A DNA stretch of 51,234 bases, taken from contig QCAB01000004.1 of NCBI GenBank assembly GCA_003282105.1, forward strand, positions 1 to 51,234. The letters are read 5' to 3'. Positions 18,704 through 27,053 of this stretch are shown here, piece by piece. This DNA is from SAR86 cluster bacterium AG-339-G14. Its GTDB lineage: Bacteria; Pseudomonadota; Gammaproteobacteria; Magnimaribacterales; AG-339-G14. The notes under the pieces were generated by a model, which was not told where the DNA came from, ran no database searches, and saw only the letters and a list, made by a program, of their open reading frames with translations. The translations under genes were made by a program, and so were the position numbers. Every line of letters begins with the position of its first letter. Position 1 is the first letter of the stretch.

Positions 18704-19207
18704 ATGATTAAAAAAAATTTTATCTTTTTCTTATTTTTTTCAAATTTTATCTTTTCGTCGTCTTCTTTAGATACTTCGAGTGAAATTGATTCTTATTTTA
18801 ATGACTTCACGTTTAAATGCGGCTGCCGGGAAGGTTTATTCAAATCTTTCGAGATTGGAAGATCAGGGAACGTAAAATGCAAATCAGGGTTATATAAAAG
18901 TTATCAAATAATTAAAAAGGGAAATAGTTATTTTTTGAATGGAGATAAATATCCTAGCTTTGAAGAGAGTTTTAATGGCGCAAACATTAAATTATCAGAA
19001 ACCAAAACTGCAGTTGAAGATAATGGAATTCTTAAACTAAGGCATGAAACCAAGTCACTGAATGGTGAAAGCTTCAAAGAAATTAAGTATTTTAATTTGA
19101 ATATTAACGAGAAAAGTTTTGAAAAGGGAATAGAGATTTATTCAGAAGAAAAAATAAGTTCGAATTGGTTAGGAAATTCTTCAGGTAAATGCAAAAAGAA
19201 AGCTTAA
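18704..19207 (+). CDS. Secreted or periplasmic protein of unknown function
   Basis: A 167-residue protein with a clear N-terminal signal peptide: two lysines, then [16 protein letters not shown]. The mature part is polar and lysine- and serine-rich with several cysteines ([14 protein letters not shown] and a final GKCKKKA), suggesting disulfides in the periplasm. I do not recognise the family. It starts 13 bases after tRNA-Pro, probably read from the tRNA or carboxylase transcript, and is convergent with the decayed CoA-transferase. Confidence 0.6.
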   Translation: MIKKNFIFFLFFSNFIFSSSSLDTSSEIDSYFNDFTFKCGCREGLFKSFEIGRSGNVKCKSGLYKSYQIIKKGNSYFLNGDKYPSFEESFNGANIKLSETKTAVEDNGILKLRHETKSLNGESFKEIKYFNLNINEKSFEKGIEIYSEEKISSNWLGNSSGKCKKKA

Positions 19208-19227
19208 TGCAAATAGTAAAATCAACT

Positions 19228-20194
19228 TTAACTTATCGCGATGACTTTTTTTTCTATCAAACCTTTTATTATCGCTTCATCTACTCCCAAAGAAGAAACG
19301 ATCTCTTGGCTATGCTCACCAAGCATCGGTGCCGGTCGAGAAAGCTCACTGGGCGTCTTACTGAATCTAGCAGCTGGTCTTGCTTGTCTGACTTCTCCGA
19401 AGCCATCAATATTTATTCGAGAGATAGATTCATTTGCCAAAATTTGTTCATTGTCTAATAGTTCCATTCGATCAAGCAGCGGAGCGCTTGGCACTCCTTC
19501 TTCTTGAAGCCTCCTAAGTATTTCTCACATCTATTTCATTTTCTGCGTATACGATGCCAGCCATTCCTTCTGGCCAGAAAAAAGAAATCATACAATCCAG
19601 CATTGATATTTCAATATGTTGAGCAGTTCCATGTTTTTCTCTCGCATACAGAGCAGACGATATGGCTTGTGCAGTTGTTAAAGCCGTAACTTTGTCAGCT
19701 ATGATTATTCTAAACATTTTGGGCTGACCTGTTTCACGATCGGCTTGTATATCTGTAGCTCCTGATAAGGCTTGAATTATGGGGTCATAAACCCTTGAAT
19801 TTGCATAGGGGCCTCTGTTACCAAATCCACTGATTGATACATAAATTATTTTTTCATTGATTGCTCTAATTTCCTTCTCTCCAAAGCCCATTCTTTCAAT
19901 GGCTCCTGGTCTAAAATTTTGCATAAACACGTCAGCTTCGGCAGCTAACTTAAAGAGAATATCCTTTCCTTCTTTAGTCTTTAAATCTAAAGCAATAGAT
20001 TTTTTCCCTCGGTTGCATGAGAAAAAAACTGGATTTATACCATTGTGTGGAGCTGCCATATGCCTAACGAGTTCACCGGATATGGGCTCAACTTTTATAA
20101 CCTCTGCCCCTTGATCGGCAAGCATCATTGCGGCAACTGGTCCTGAAACCATTCCTGTTAAATCTAGAACTTTCAAGCCTGTTAGTGGCCCCAT
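19228..20194 (-). pseudogene. CaiB/BaiF (class III) CoA-transferase, frameshifted and internally deleted
   Basis: The N-terminal 226 residues (19514-20194) are a good family III CoA-transferase: LKVLDLTGMVSGPVAAMMLADQGAEVIKVE, then FFSCNRGKKSIALDLK, then a loop DVFMQNFRPGAIERMGFG and YVSISGFGNRGPYA with the aspartate region YDPIIQALSG. The frame then stops at 19514. A different frame downstream (19228-19527) gives EILRRLQEEGVPSAPLLDRMELL, DGFGEVRQARPAARFS and the normal terminal GEHSQEIVSSLG. Intact members have about 400 residues; the two pieces sum to about 320. About 80-90 residues between MAGIVYAENEIDV and the EILRRLQ helix are missing. The gene is decayed. Confidence 0.85.
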
Positions 20195-20197
20195 TTA

Positions 20198-20830
20198 TTA
20201 ACCTCCATAATTTACTTTCATAGCTTTTTTGTAAGCTTCTCTTTTCGAAATATTTTCTCTATAGATTGTAATATTTTTAGACAAATCAAACTCATAAAAA
20301 ATAGCCCAATCTAAGCAAGACATCAACAAAATATCTGCTAAACCAAAGCCATCGGACAGAAGGGTTTCATTTTTCTCTAGATGTTTCTCAATAACTTTAA
20401 AATGCCGTTTCAAATACTCTCTGCAAGAAAGGACAACATCAGGTGCCTCTCCATAAATTTCTTTTAAATCGTAATGACGGCGCATTACATAAAGACTCGT
20501 TTCGTCAACTTCTCCATAAATATAGCTGCACCATTCATCTTCCTTTGCCAATTCAGAATTAGTGCCAGGTATAAATAAATTTTTTGAAGGGAAGGAGTTT
20601 TGTAAATACTTACAAATTGCAACACTTTCCGAGAGGCTTAAATCTCCATGTTGCATAAACGGAATTTTCTGTTTCGGATTAAGAGAGGAATATTCTTTGG
20701 TGAGAGTCTCTCCAGTTCTTGGTCCAATCGGTTTCAACTCATAATCAATTGTTAGTTCTTCGGCCATCCAAATTGGTCTAAGAGTTCTAGCTGTGCCTGC
20801 TCCCCAAAGTATAAGTTTATTTTTATCCAC
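20198..20830 (-). CDS. Glutathione S-transferase family protein
   Basis: A 210-residue GST-like protein. The thioredoxin-fold N-domain has the start LILWGAGTARTLRPIWMAEEL, NPKQKIPFMQHGDLSLSESVAICKYL with the cis-Pro and the SES motif that binds glutathione, and an all-helical C-domain with FGLADILLMSCLDW (the N-capping GxAD box). Substrate not predictable. It lies three bases upstream of the decayed CoA-transferase on the same strand, so the two were probably an operon. A terminator separates it from hsp20. Confidence 0.85.
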   Translation of the reverse strand: MDKNKLILWGAGTARTLRPIWMAEELTIDYELKPIGPRTGETLTKEYSSLNPKQKIPFMQHGDLSLSESVAICKYLQNSFPSKNLFIPGTNSELAKEDEWCSYIYGEVDETSLYVMRRHYDLKEIYGEAPDVVLSCREYLKRHFKVIEKHLEKNETLLSDGFGLADILLMSCLDWAIFYEFDLSKNITIYRENISKREAYKKAMKVNYGG

Positions 20831-20844
20831 TAAGGATATCTTAT

Positions 20845-20875
20845 AAAAAAAGGGGCTTTTCAGCCCCCTTTTTTT
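20845..20875 (-). terminator. Rho-independent terminator of hsp20
   Basis: On the minus strand a hairpin GGGGCT-GAAA-AGCCCC is flanked by A7 and a T7 run, giving a strong intrinsic terminator directly at the hsp20 stop. The A/T runs also make it usable in the other direction, though the genes on both sides are on the minus strand. Confidence 0.9.
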
Positions 20876-21320
20876 AACCTAAAAGTTTACTTTTTGTGGT
20901 GAAGTCAATTTTTCTAGGTTTTTGATCATCAGGAATAACCCTTTCAAGGCCGATGTAGAGCATGCCATTATTTAAAGCTGCTCCTTTAATCACCATGTCA
21001 TCTGAGAGCACAAACTTTTTCACAAAGTTTCTAGCCGCAAGACCTTGATGAACAATTCCTTCACTTGCATCTTTGTCTTTAGATCCAGTAATGGTTAAGT
21101 TTTCACCGACAGCCTCAATGTCAACTTCACTCTCTTCAAAACCGGCAACAGCAAGTTCGATAGTATATTGTTCTTCATTTACCTTTCTAATATTGTAAGG
21201 AGGGTAATTGGAAGTTTGTTTAGAATTTGCTAACAAAGACAAAGTGTCAATTGTTCGGTCAAATCCCACCGAGAAAGGAGAGATATCTCTCCATAAAAGT
21301 TCAAATGTATTATTAATCAT
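20874..21320 (-). CDS. Small heat-shock protein, Hsp20/IbpA type
   Basis: A 148-residue alpha-crystallin family chaperone that holds unfolding proteins for DnaK/ClpB. Features: PFSVGFDRTIDTLSLL and YPPYNIRKVNEEQYTIELAVAGFEESEVDIE typical of IbpA, the beta-sandwich core with LTITGSKD, and the loop GLAARNFVKKFVLSDDMVIKGAALNNGMLYIGLERVIP, where GLAARNF and the IxV-like LERVIP end are standard. A sigma-32-like promoter and a good SD (AAAGGAG) precede it, and a strong terminator follows, so it is a single-gene unit. Confidence 0.93.
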   Translation of the reverse strand: MINNTFELLWRDISPFSVGFDRTIDTLSLLANSKQTSNYPPYNIRKVNEEQYTIELAVAGFEESEVDIEAVGENLTITGSKDKDASEGIVHQGLAARNFVKKFVLSDDMVIKGAALNNGMLYIGLERVIPDDQKPRKIDFTTKSKLLG

Positions 21321-21384
21321 TTTTTACTCCTTTTGTTTAAGCAAGTTAAAATTACATTGACCCTAAAAGGCATCAACTTAACTT

Positions 21385-21412
21385 TAATATGGTTTCTACC
21401 TAAAATTTCAAG
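21385..21412 (-). promoter_or_regulatory. Sigma-32-type heat-shock promoter of hsp20
   Basis: On the minus strand CTTGAAA (21406-21412), identical to the sigma-32 -35 consensus, is followed after 13 bases by ACCATATTA; the CCATATT part matches the CCCCATNT -10 consensus. It is about 65 bases upstream of the hsp20 ATG. Confidence 0.75.
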
Positions 21413-21419
21413 ACCTAGG

Positions 21420-21425
21420 TATAAT
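21420..21425 (+). promoter_or_regulatory. Candidate -10 box for the Coq4-like gene
   Basis: A perfect TATAAT lies 10 bases before the ATG at 21436. If it is used, the transcript would be almost leaderless. No good -35 box is visible at the usual distance. Confidence 0.3.
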
Positions 21426-21435
21426 TTATTTTGTA

Positions 21436-21954
21436 ATGCTTTCTTTTAAAGAACAAAATTGCAATATTACTCTTAGGGAGGGAATTGAAGAATATAATAG
21501 TTACTTAATGGCCAATGGAAAAGAGATTCTGACTGAACTGTCTGACTCATCAATTGTCATGGATCATGACGCAACACACGTTATTTTTGGTTTGGACACT
21601 TCTCTAGAAGAGGAAAGCCTCCTCGACTCGTGGGTGCTTTGGTGTTCTTCTTTCGAATTAAAATATTTAATGTCTTACTCAAAACAACCTGAGATAAAAG
21701 ATTTATACAAAAAACTTCTTAGGGAAGTTGGTGTTTTTAAATTTATTAAACTTTTTTTTAGCGTTTTCCCAACGAAACTAAGGATAATTTTTAAACATAA
21801 AAGAATAATGAAAAAAAAGTGGCCTTTTAAATTTCCTAAAGAATACTTAGATAAGAAAATTTGCGATCTAAGAGAAGAATATGGCATCGTGATTTTAAAA
21901 GACGAAGATAAAGGTTTTAAAAAATTAAATTGGTCTGGTTCAATTAGAAATTAA
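21436..21954 (+). CDS. Coq4-like protein with an HDxxH-x11-E motif
   Basis: A 172-residue protein of uncertain family. Its clearest feature is His44-Asp45-x2-His48 followed by eleven residues and Glu60, inside DHDATHVIFGLDTSLEEE. This spacing is the zinc-ligand signature HDxxHx11E of COQ4, the ubiquinone ring decarboxylase/hydroxylase-linked protein. Much of the rest is helical with hydrophobic segments (FKFIKLFFSVFPTKLRIIF) as in Coq4, and the C-terminus EYLDKKICDLREEYGI fits too. The overall similarity was not tested. Downstream is a PsiE-like membrane protein. Confidence 0.45.
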   Translation: MLSFKEQNCNITLREGIEEYNSYLMANGKEILTELSDSSIVMDHDATHVIFGLDTSLEEESLLDSWVLWCSSFELKYLMSYSKQPEIKDLYKKLLREVGVFKFIKLFFSVFPTKLRIIFKHKRIMKKKWPFKFPKEYLDKKICDLREEYGIVILKDEDKGFKKLNWSGSIRN

Positions 21955-21982
21955 GTAAGGATTAATTTTAGGGAGAAATATA

Positions 21983-22369
21983 ATGGATAGAACGCATTTG
22001 ATAACGGTAGTGAGTGAAAAGGTTCTCTTGGCAATTATAGGAGTAGCTACTTGCATAGCAGCGGGACAGCATCTGTACAGTATGTATTTGTCAATGCAAA
22101 TTGTGCTCGCAGATTTATTTTTGCTCTTTATATTCACCGAGATTCTTGCAATGGTTGCAGCTTTTTATAGCTCAAAAAGAATTCCTGTAACTTTGCCAAT
22201 TATCATAGCGATTACCGCTCTTTGCAGATTGATAGTGATGCAAAATAAAGACATGGATGCATTAATAATCATTGCCGAAGCTTCTGCTGTAATTATTTTG
22301 GCTGGAGCTGCCTACATTATGAGTTTAAAGGACAAAATAAGCCTAGAAAAATTGAGAGATAGGAAGTAA
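21983..22369 (+). CDS. PsiE family membrane protein
   Basis: A 128-residue protein with four membrane segments: LLAIIGVATCIAAGQHLYSM, IVLADLFLLFIFTEILAMVAAFY, VTLPIIIAITALCRLIVM and IIAEASAVIILAGAAYIM. The pattern ADLFLLFIFTEILAM and the ITALCRLIV region match the PsiE phosphate-starvation-inducible family, whose function is not established. Its 3' end is four bases from the convergent tusA gene. A GGGAGA SD precedes the ATG. Confidence 0.72.
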   Translation: MDRTHLITVVSEKVLLAIIGVATCIAAGQHLYSMYLSMQIVLADLFLLFIFTEILAMVAAFYSSKRIPVTLPIIIAITALCRLIVMQNKDMDALIIIAEASAVIILAGAAYIMSLKDKISLEKLRDRK

Positions 22370-22373
22370 TAAT

Positions 22374-22592
22374 TTAAGTGATTTTTTTTACTTTAAATTC
22401 AAGTAAATCATCTGAAATCTTTTTAGAAACTAATTCATGATTTAGATATTCACAGAATTTTTCAACATCTTTTTCAGCTGTAGGATCTGTTGCTATTAAT
22501 TCAATGACATCTCCCGAAGAAGCTTCATGAATTGCTCTATGCAGCAACATTATAGGTTCGGGGCAAATTAATCCCTTAGCATCAATTTTCAT
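22374..22592 (-). CDS. tusA: TusA-like sulfur carrier
   Basis: A 72-residue protein of the SirA/TusA/YedF family. The motif GLICPEPIMLLHRAI has the catalytic Cys10 in CPxP; the rest, GDVIELIATDPTAEKDVEKFCEYLNHEL, fits the two-layer alpha/beta fold. TusA passes sulfur to tRNA thiolation or molybdenum cofactor pathways. Without TusBCD nearby, I cannot tell TusA from YedF-type relatives. Its start lies inside the end of the upstream nucleotidyltransferase-cupin gene (11-base overlap). Confidence 0.82.
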   Translation of the reverse strand: MKIDAKGLICPEPIMLLHRAIHEASSGDVIELIATDPTAEKDVEKFCEYLNHELVSKKISDDLLEFKVKKIT

Positions 22593-23358
22593 TATCGTAA
22601 AACCTTAGTCTCTCTATGTCATCTTCATCGGTTTTTTCTCCATATTGGATTTCTATAATGTGACATGGTTCATCGAAAGGGTTTGTGATTTGGTGCCACG
22701 CTTCTTTTTCAACATGAAATACTTGTTCTTTATTTAATTCAATTGATTGGAAGTTTTCAGCATCTACTTTGCTGAAATTAATTAGGCACTTACCTTTTGA
22801 AACGAACCAAATTTCATTTCTATGAAAATGTCTTTGAAAGCTCATTCCTTTTTTTGGATCTACAATTAATTCTTTAAGTTTTAAGTTTTCATCAACGAAC
22901 AGATTATAAAACTTGCCCCATACTCTATTTTCTGAAGAATGTTCGAAGTTTTTTAAGATCCAGCTTGAAGAATTTTTTTTGTCTTTTCCTCCTACTTCAA
23001 AATGAAATGTGACATCAGAAACTTCCATCTCTGGAATATTTTCTTTATTTCTATCTCCTCCATTACAAAACAATATTTCTTCATCAGGGTATTTTAATTT
23101 TGTTTTATTGAGCGCATCTTTGCAGCTTCCTAACTCATCGTCCTCAAAGGAAATAACGTCATCAACGGGTTTTAAATTTTTAAGAATTATTTCTCTCTCA
23201 GCAAAGGGCATAAAAAATTTCCCCTTTTTCTTTATCAACCAATCATCGCTATTTAAAGCAACAATTAACTTATCTCCAAGTTTCTTTGCTTCTTCCAAAT
23301 AAGCTATATGTCCTGAATGGATTGGGTCAAAACCACCACTGACAATTACGATTTTCAT
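22582..23358 (-). CDS. Fusion of a cytidylyltransferase-like domain and a cupin domain
   Basis: The first ~135 residues are a nucleotidyltransferase of the RfaE2/TagD type: IVSGGFDPIHSGHIAYLEEAKKLGD with the HxGH motif (His14-His17), ALNSDDWLIKKKGK, and PFAEREIILKNLKPVDDVI; SSSWIL near 131 corresponds to the usual end of that domain. Residues 145-250 are a RmlC-like cupin of the WbuC/mannose-6-phosphate-isomerase II type: FQRHFHRNEIWFVSKGKCLINF and VFHVEKEAWHQITNPFDEPCHIIEIQYG. The combination suggests activation of a sugar or polyol phosphate for envelope glycan synthesis with linked metal-dependent chemistry. Substrate is unknown. It overlaps tusA by 11 bases. Confidence 0.82.
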   Translation of the reverse strand: MKIVIVSGGFDPIHSGHIAYLEEAKKLGDKLIVALNSDDWLIKKKGKFFMPFAEREIILKNLKPVDDVISFEDDELGSCKDALNKTKLKYPDEEILFCNGGDRNKENIPEMEVSDVTFHFEVGGKDKKNSSSWILKNFEHSSENRVWGKFYNLFVDENLKLKELIVDPKKGMSFQRHFHRNEIWFVSKGKCLINFSKVDAENFQSIELNKEQVFHVEKEAWHQITNPFDEPCHIIEIQYGEKTDEDDIERLRFYDNEN

Positions 23359-23386
23359 TAATTAATTTTAATTTATTTTATTTTTT

Positions 23387-24799
23387 TTAAACAACCTTAA
23401 AATCACTGTCTTCAATTGCTCTTCTTGAAGTCTTATCAAGTCTAAGAAAAACTAAAACTGATGCAAGTAAAACGCCTAGGCAAAGTCCAATCCACATACC
23501 AATTGCACCTTTTTCTGGAACAACTAAATCTGTCAGGCCTAAAATATATCCCACAGGTAGGCCAAAACACCAAAAAGCGAGAATCATTATATATAAAGGA
23601 GCCAAGGTGTCTTTATAACCTCTTAGCGCACCTTGACCAGTAAAACTTATGCCATCAGATAATTGCATGAAGGCAGCTATAAAAATTAGTGAACCAGCTA
23701 GAGAGGTTACAATTGGATCAGTATTAAAAAAAGAAGCAAAGAAAGTTCCATAATTTAAAAGTAAAACGAAATTAAATGAAGCTAAGATGACTGCTACGAT
23801 GATAGCAAAAAAGGATGAGTATCTTGCTCTGACGAATTCTCCTGCTCCTAAAAGGTTTCCAGATCTCACTGCAGCAGCCAAACCTATCGAAAGAGGCAAC
23901 ATAAATGTCACCGTTGTAACTTGCATAGCTATTGCGTGAGAAGCAATTGTATTCTGACCAAGATTGCTTAATAACAATCCGCTTCCACTAAAAAGTCCAA
24001 ATTCAACAAAAATACAAGCTCCGATGGGAAAGCCTAGTTTGAAAATTTCACCCATTTTCTTTAGATCTGGAGGAGTATATCCTTTGAACAAGTTTGCGCT
24101 TTGATAAGGTTTGGAGAAATAAATGTAAAGTATCAAAGCCAATAAAGCTGACCATGTGGAGATAGCAAATGATACACCGCAGCCACTGCCCCCCATTTCT
24201 GGAAAACCAAATTTGCCAAAGATAAATACATAATTCAAAGCCGCGTTGAGCGTGACCATGCCTAAGTTGATAACAGTAATTGGTATAGGTCTCGTAATGC
24301 CTTCGCTAAATGACTTTAACGGCTGAAAAAGAAATAATGCAGGAGTGCCAACTAATAAACCTAGAAGGTAATTTTTGGTAATTTTCTGTACATTTTCTGG
24401 AGTTTTAAAAAAGTCTAGTAGATTTCCTGCGAAAATTAAATAAATAGAAACCAAAGCTATCAAAGGAATGCACAACCAAAAAGCCTGTTTTACATGAGGC
24501 CCAATTTCTTCAAATTTTTTTGCACCATAAAATTGAGCTACATAAGCAGTAACAATAAATAGGCTCCCTCCGACTCCAAAGAAGACGGGCCAAAAGAGCA
24601 TATTTCCTGTTGCCACTGCAGCTTGATCGACAGTACTGTAGCTCCCCGTCATCAATGCAGCAATCACTCCAGTGGCATGAGAAGCCAATTGTGAAAAAAA
24701 GATTGGGATTGCTAAAGAAGCAAAAATTTTTAACTCAAAATCAATTTTATTGCTACTTCCAATAGGCTCGATAATATTTCTGTCTTCAGTTGCTTTCAT
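23387..24799 (-). CDS. MATE family efflux transporter (NorM-like)
   Basis: A 470-residue multidrug/toxic compound exporter with about twelve membrane segments arranged as two related halves. FFSQLASHATGVIAALMTGSYS, the conserved start, and GGSLFIVTAYVAQFYGAKKFEEIG in the first half are matched by GLAAAVRSGNLLGAGEFVRARYS in the second half. MATE proteins export cationic drugs or metabolites using Na+ or H+ gradients. ATG start at 24799. Transcribed with or ahead of the nucleotidyltransferase-cupin gene. Confidence 0.93.
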   Translation of the reverse strand: MKATEDRNIIEPIGSSNKIDFELKIFASLAIPIFFSQLASHATGVIAALMTGSYSTVDQAAVATGNMLFWPVFFGVGGSLFIVTAYVAQFYGAKKFEEIGPHVKQAFWLCIPLIALVSIYLIFAGNLLDFFKTPENVQKITKNYLLGLLVGTPALFLFQPLKSFSEGITRPIPITVINLGMVTLNAALNYVFIFGKFGFPEMGGSGCGVSFAISTWSALLALILYIYFSKPYQSANLFKGYTPPDLKKMGEIFKLGFPIGACIFVEFGLFSGSGLLLSNLGQNTIASHAIAMQVTTVTFMLPLSIGLAAAVRSGNLLGAGEFVRARYSSFFAIIVAVILASFNFVLLLNYGTFFASFFNTDPIVTSLAGSLIFIAAFMQLSDGISFTGQGALRGYKDTLAPLYIMILAFWCFGLPVGYILGLTDLVVPEKGAIGMWIGLCLGVLLASVLVFLRLDKTSRRAIEDSDFKVV

Positions 24800-24832
24800 A
24801 AAGGTAGGGTATGATACTACTTGAAATTTAAT

Positions 24833-24860
24833 TTGGAGATAAAAAATTAGGCATGATAAT
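24833..24860 (+). promoter_or_regulatory. Candidate promoter of the acyltransferase gene
   Basis: TTGGAG (24833-24838) and GATAAT (24855-24860) are spaced by 16 bases, between the divergent MATE gene and the acyltransferase TTG at 24873. A transcript starting near 24867 would have a very short leader. Confidence 0.4.
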
Positions 24861-24872
24861 AGACCTTTTTGG

Positions 24873-25568
24873 TTGAAACGGATTCACTGGTGGTTCGATC
24901 AAAAATATATCCAATATAAAATTAGTCCTCAATTTGAGAAAATAGGATCAGGCCCACTAATTTTAGGTGTCAAATACTTGCATATTAATGGCAAAGGAAT
25001 TTCTGTAGGAGATTTCGCTACTTTTATTTCCGCTCCAGATTCTCATATTCATCTGACTACTTGGAACGCGGGCGATTATGACGGAAAAATTGAGATAGGT
25101 GATTTTTGTTTATTTAGCCCTGGCGTAAGAGTTTCTGCTGCTACCAAAATTAAAATAGGAAATTCTTGTATGTTTGCTAATAGCGCATATATCTCCGATT
25201 CCGATTGGCATGGAATTTATGATCGGGCTCTTCCAGTTGGGCAATCAAAACAAGTTACGCTAGAAGATAATGTATGGATAGGAGATGGCGCAATTGTTAG
25301 CAAGGGAGTGACTATAGGCAAAAATTCAATTGTAGGCGCAAGAGCAGTCGTTGTGAAAGATATCCCAGAGAATGTCATTGTTGCAGGAAATCCAGCAGAA
25401 ATAATAAAAGAGCTTGATCCAAAAGAAAAACAAGTGTCTAGAGCCGAAATGTTTTCTTCGCCAAAAGCTCTGGACGAATTGTATTTAAAAATAGATAGAA
25501 TTAGTTTAAAGAAAAACACTTTTTATGGATGGATAAAAAGTAAGTTTTTTCCTCAACAAGATCAATGA
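24873..25568 (+). CDS. Left-handed beta-helix acyltransferase (hexapeptide repeat, LbetaH family)
   Basis: A 231-residue protein with hexapeptide-repeat turns through residues about 45-185: GKIEIGDFCLFSPGVRVSAATKIKIGNSCMFANSAYI, then DNVWIGDGAIVSKGVTIGKNSIVGARAVVVKDIPENVIVAGNPAEIIKEL, the classic end of CoA-dependent O-acetyltransferases of the WbbJ/Maa type. The catalytic histidine is probably in DWHGIYDRALP, as in that family. It likely acetylates a sugar, possibly in surface polysaccharide. TTG start; upstream ATG at 24853 stops after eight codons. Overlaps pdxB by four bases. Confidence 0.85.
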   Translation: MKRIHWWFDQKYIQYKISPQFEKIGSGPLILGVKYLHINGKGISVGDFATFISAPDSHIHLTTWNAGDYDGKIEIGDFCLFSPGVRVSAATKIKIGNSCMFANSAYISDSDWHGIYDRALPVGQSKQVTLEDNVWIGDGAIVSKGVTIGKNSIVGARAVVVKDIPENVIVAGNPAEIIKELDPKEKQVSRAEMFSSPKALDELYLKIDRISLKKNTFYGWIKSKFFPQQDQ

Positions 25569-26656
25569 TAAAAATTGTAGCCGACAAAGATCTTCCTTTC
25601 TTAGATAAGGCTTTCGATTATTCTGAAGAAATAGAGCTGCTAAAACTACCTTATGATCAAATAACTAATAGTAATTTAAAAAATGCAGATGCCTTGATAA
25701 GTAGATCGGTGACAAAAATCAATGAGGAATTAGTAAGTGATACTAACTTAAAGTTAATTTTTTCTTTAACATCAGGAGAAGATCATGTTGATTTCGATTG
25801 TTTGGAAGAAATAAAATTTCAATCTGCCAAGGGTTCTAATGCCCAAGCGGTTTTTGAGTACACTGCTAGCGCTTTACAATTTTCCTCAGAAAAAAAAATA
25901 GGAATTATTGGCGAAGGTAACATTGGGAAAAAAATTAAAGATAATCTTTCTTTTTTGGGTTACGAAGTAATTTCTTATGATCCTTATCTTTATAACCATG
26001 ATGAAAACACAAAAAATGCCGTACTAAATTGTCCAATAGTTTCAGTAAATGCTTCTTATTCCAGAGATGGAAAGTATCCTTCGCATGAGTTAATAGAAAA
26101 CGTATTCAGTGATTCTCTTTTAATAAATACTTCGAGAGGCGAAGTTGTCAATTATAAAAAAATTGCAAAAGAAAATGATTGCAACCAGATAATTGATGTT
26201 TGGAATAATGAGCCAAAATTAAATAAAGATGACTTAGTCGATGCTTTTTTAAGCACTCCTCACATAGCAGGAAATTCTTTTGAAGCAAAATCTGATGCAC
26301 TAAATTTAGCAATTGAAGAAATATCTAACTTTTTTGAATTAAAAAAAACAAGACAATTAAATCCTGATCTTCACTATATCGACGTAGACGAAATCAGTTT
26401 GGCTGAAGAATTAGAAAAAACTATGATTCCTTTTAATTTCTTGAAACAGTTTCTCGATATAAAAAAATATAGTGATGTTTTTAAAAAGAAAATAAAACAA
26501 GACAAAGCGATTTCAGATTTTTCAATGTATTTTCAGGAAATTAGAAAAAAGTTTGAGCGTTTAGGGTTTGGAAATTACTCTTTGAACCTTTCAAACACCT
26601 CTAACGAAAATAAAGAAAAATTATCTTGCCTTGGCTTTAGGTTTCAAGAGAAATAA
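25565..26656 (+). CDS. pdxB: Erythronate-4-phosphate dehydrogenase
   Basis: A 363-residue D-2-hydroxyacid dehydrogenase in which the PdxB pattern is clear: [14 protein letters not shown] start, [45 protein letters not shown], the Rossmann motif [37 protein letters not shown] and [13 protein letters not shown] with the catalytic histidine. PdxB makes 2-oxo-3-hydroxy-4-phosphobutanoate in de novo PLP synthesis (gamma DXP-dependent route). The C-terminal extension (about residues 270-363) is the PdxB dimerisation domain. The ATG overlaps the previous stop (ATGA). Confidence 0.9.
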   Translation: MIKIVADKDLPFLDKAFDYSEEIELLKLPYDQITNSNLKNADALISRSVTKINEELVSDTNLKLIFSLTSGEDHVDFDCLEEIKFQSAKGSNAQAVFEYTASALQFSSEKKIGIIGEGNIGKKIKDNLSFLGYEVISYDPYLYNHDENTKNAVLNCPIVSVNASYSRDGKYPSHELIENVFSDSLLINTSRGEVVNYKKIAKENDCNQIIDVWNNEPKLNKDDLVDAFLSTPHIAGNSFEAKSDALNLAIEEISNFFELKKTRQLNPDLHYIDVDEISLAEELEKTMIPFNFLKQFLDIKKYSDVFKKKIKQDKAISDFSMYFQEIRKKFERLGFGNYSLNLSNTSNENKEKLSCLGFRFQEK

Positions 26657-26672
26657 AATTTATAATAAACCT

Positions 26673-27053
26673 ATGAAAGACTTAAAGGAAAAACTTTCAA
26701 AAGAAGCTTTTGAAGTAACACAAAACCAAGGGACCGAAAGACCTTTTAGTGGAGATTTGCTTAACATAAAAGAAGAAGGGACTTATAAATGTGTTTGTTG
26801 TGGCCAAGATTTATTTTCTTCTCGAGCGAAATTTGAATCAGGGACCGGGTGGCCAAGTTTTTTTATGCCAATCGATGAGACAGCAGTTAAAAATATTGAA
26901 GATCGTAGTCACGGAATGGTAAGGGTTGAAGTAAGGTGTAATGGGTGCGATGCTCATTTAGGCCATGTTTTTCCTGATGGCCCCGAACCAACTGGGTTGA
27001 GGTACTGCATGAATTCTGTTGCGATGTCTTTTGAGCCTTACAACAGTGAATAA
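26673..27053 (+). CDS. msrB: Peptide methionine-R-sulfoxide reductase
   Basis: MsrB repairs methionine-R-sulfoxide in proteins. The sequence has both zinc CxxC pairs (CVCCGQDLF and [12 protein letters not shown]), [13 protein letters not shown] and the catalytic cysteine in [11 protein letters not shown], the full active site. I chose ATG at 26673 as the start because it gives the usual N-terminus [27 protein letters not shown]; an in-frame TTG at 26631 would overlap pdxB. The product is then 126 residues, normal for a single-domain MsrB. The murJ start overlaps its stop. Confidence 0.92.
   Translation: MKDLKEKLSKEAFEVTQNQGTERPFSGDLLNIKEEGTYKCVCCGQDLFSSRAKFESGTGWPSFFMPIDETAVKNIEDRSHGMVRVEVRCNGCDAHLGHVFPDGPEPTGLRYCMNSVAMSFEPYNSE

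Noticed and set aside
19241..19689. Plus-strand open frames over the CoA-transferase
   Set aside because: The minus strand shows near-consensus CaiB/BaiF sequence; the plus frames are shadows of it.
26631..26672. Upstream start for msrB at TTG 26631
   Set aside because: It overlaps pdxB and adds residues not seen in MsrB; ATG 26673 gives the usual N-terminus.
27019..27045. Upstream start for murJ at TTG 27019
   Set aside because: The conserved MurJ N-terminus begins at GTG 27046, which also overlaps the msrB stop.
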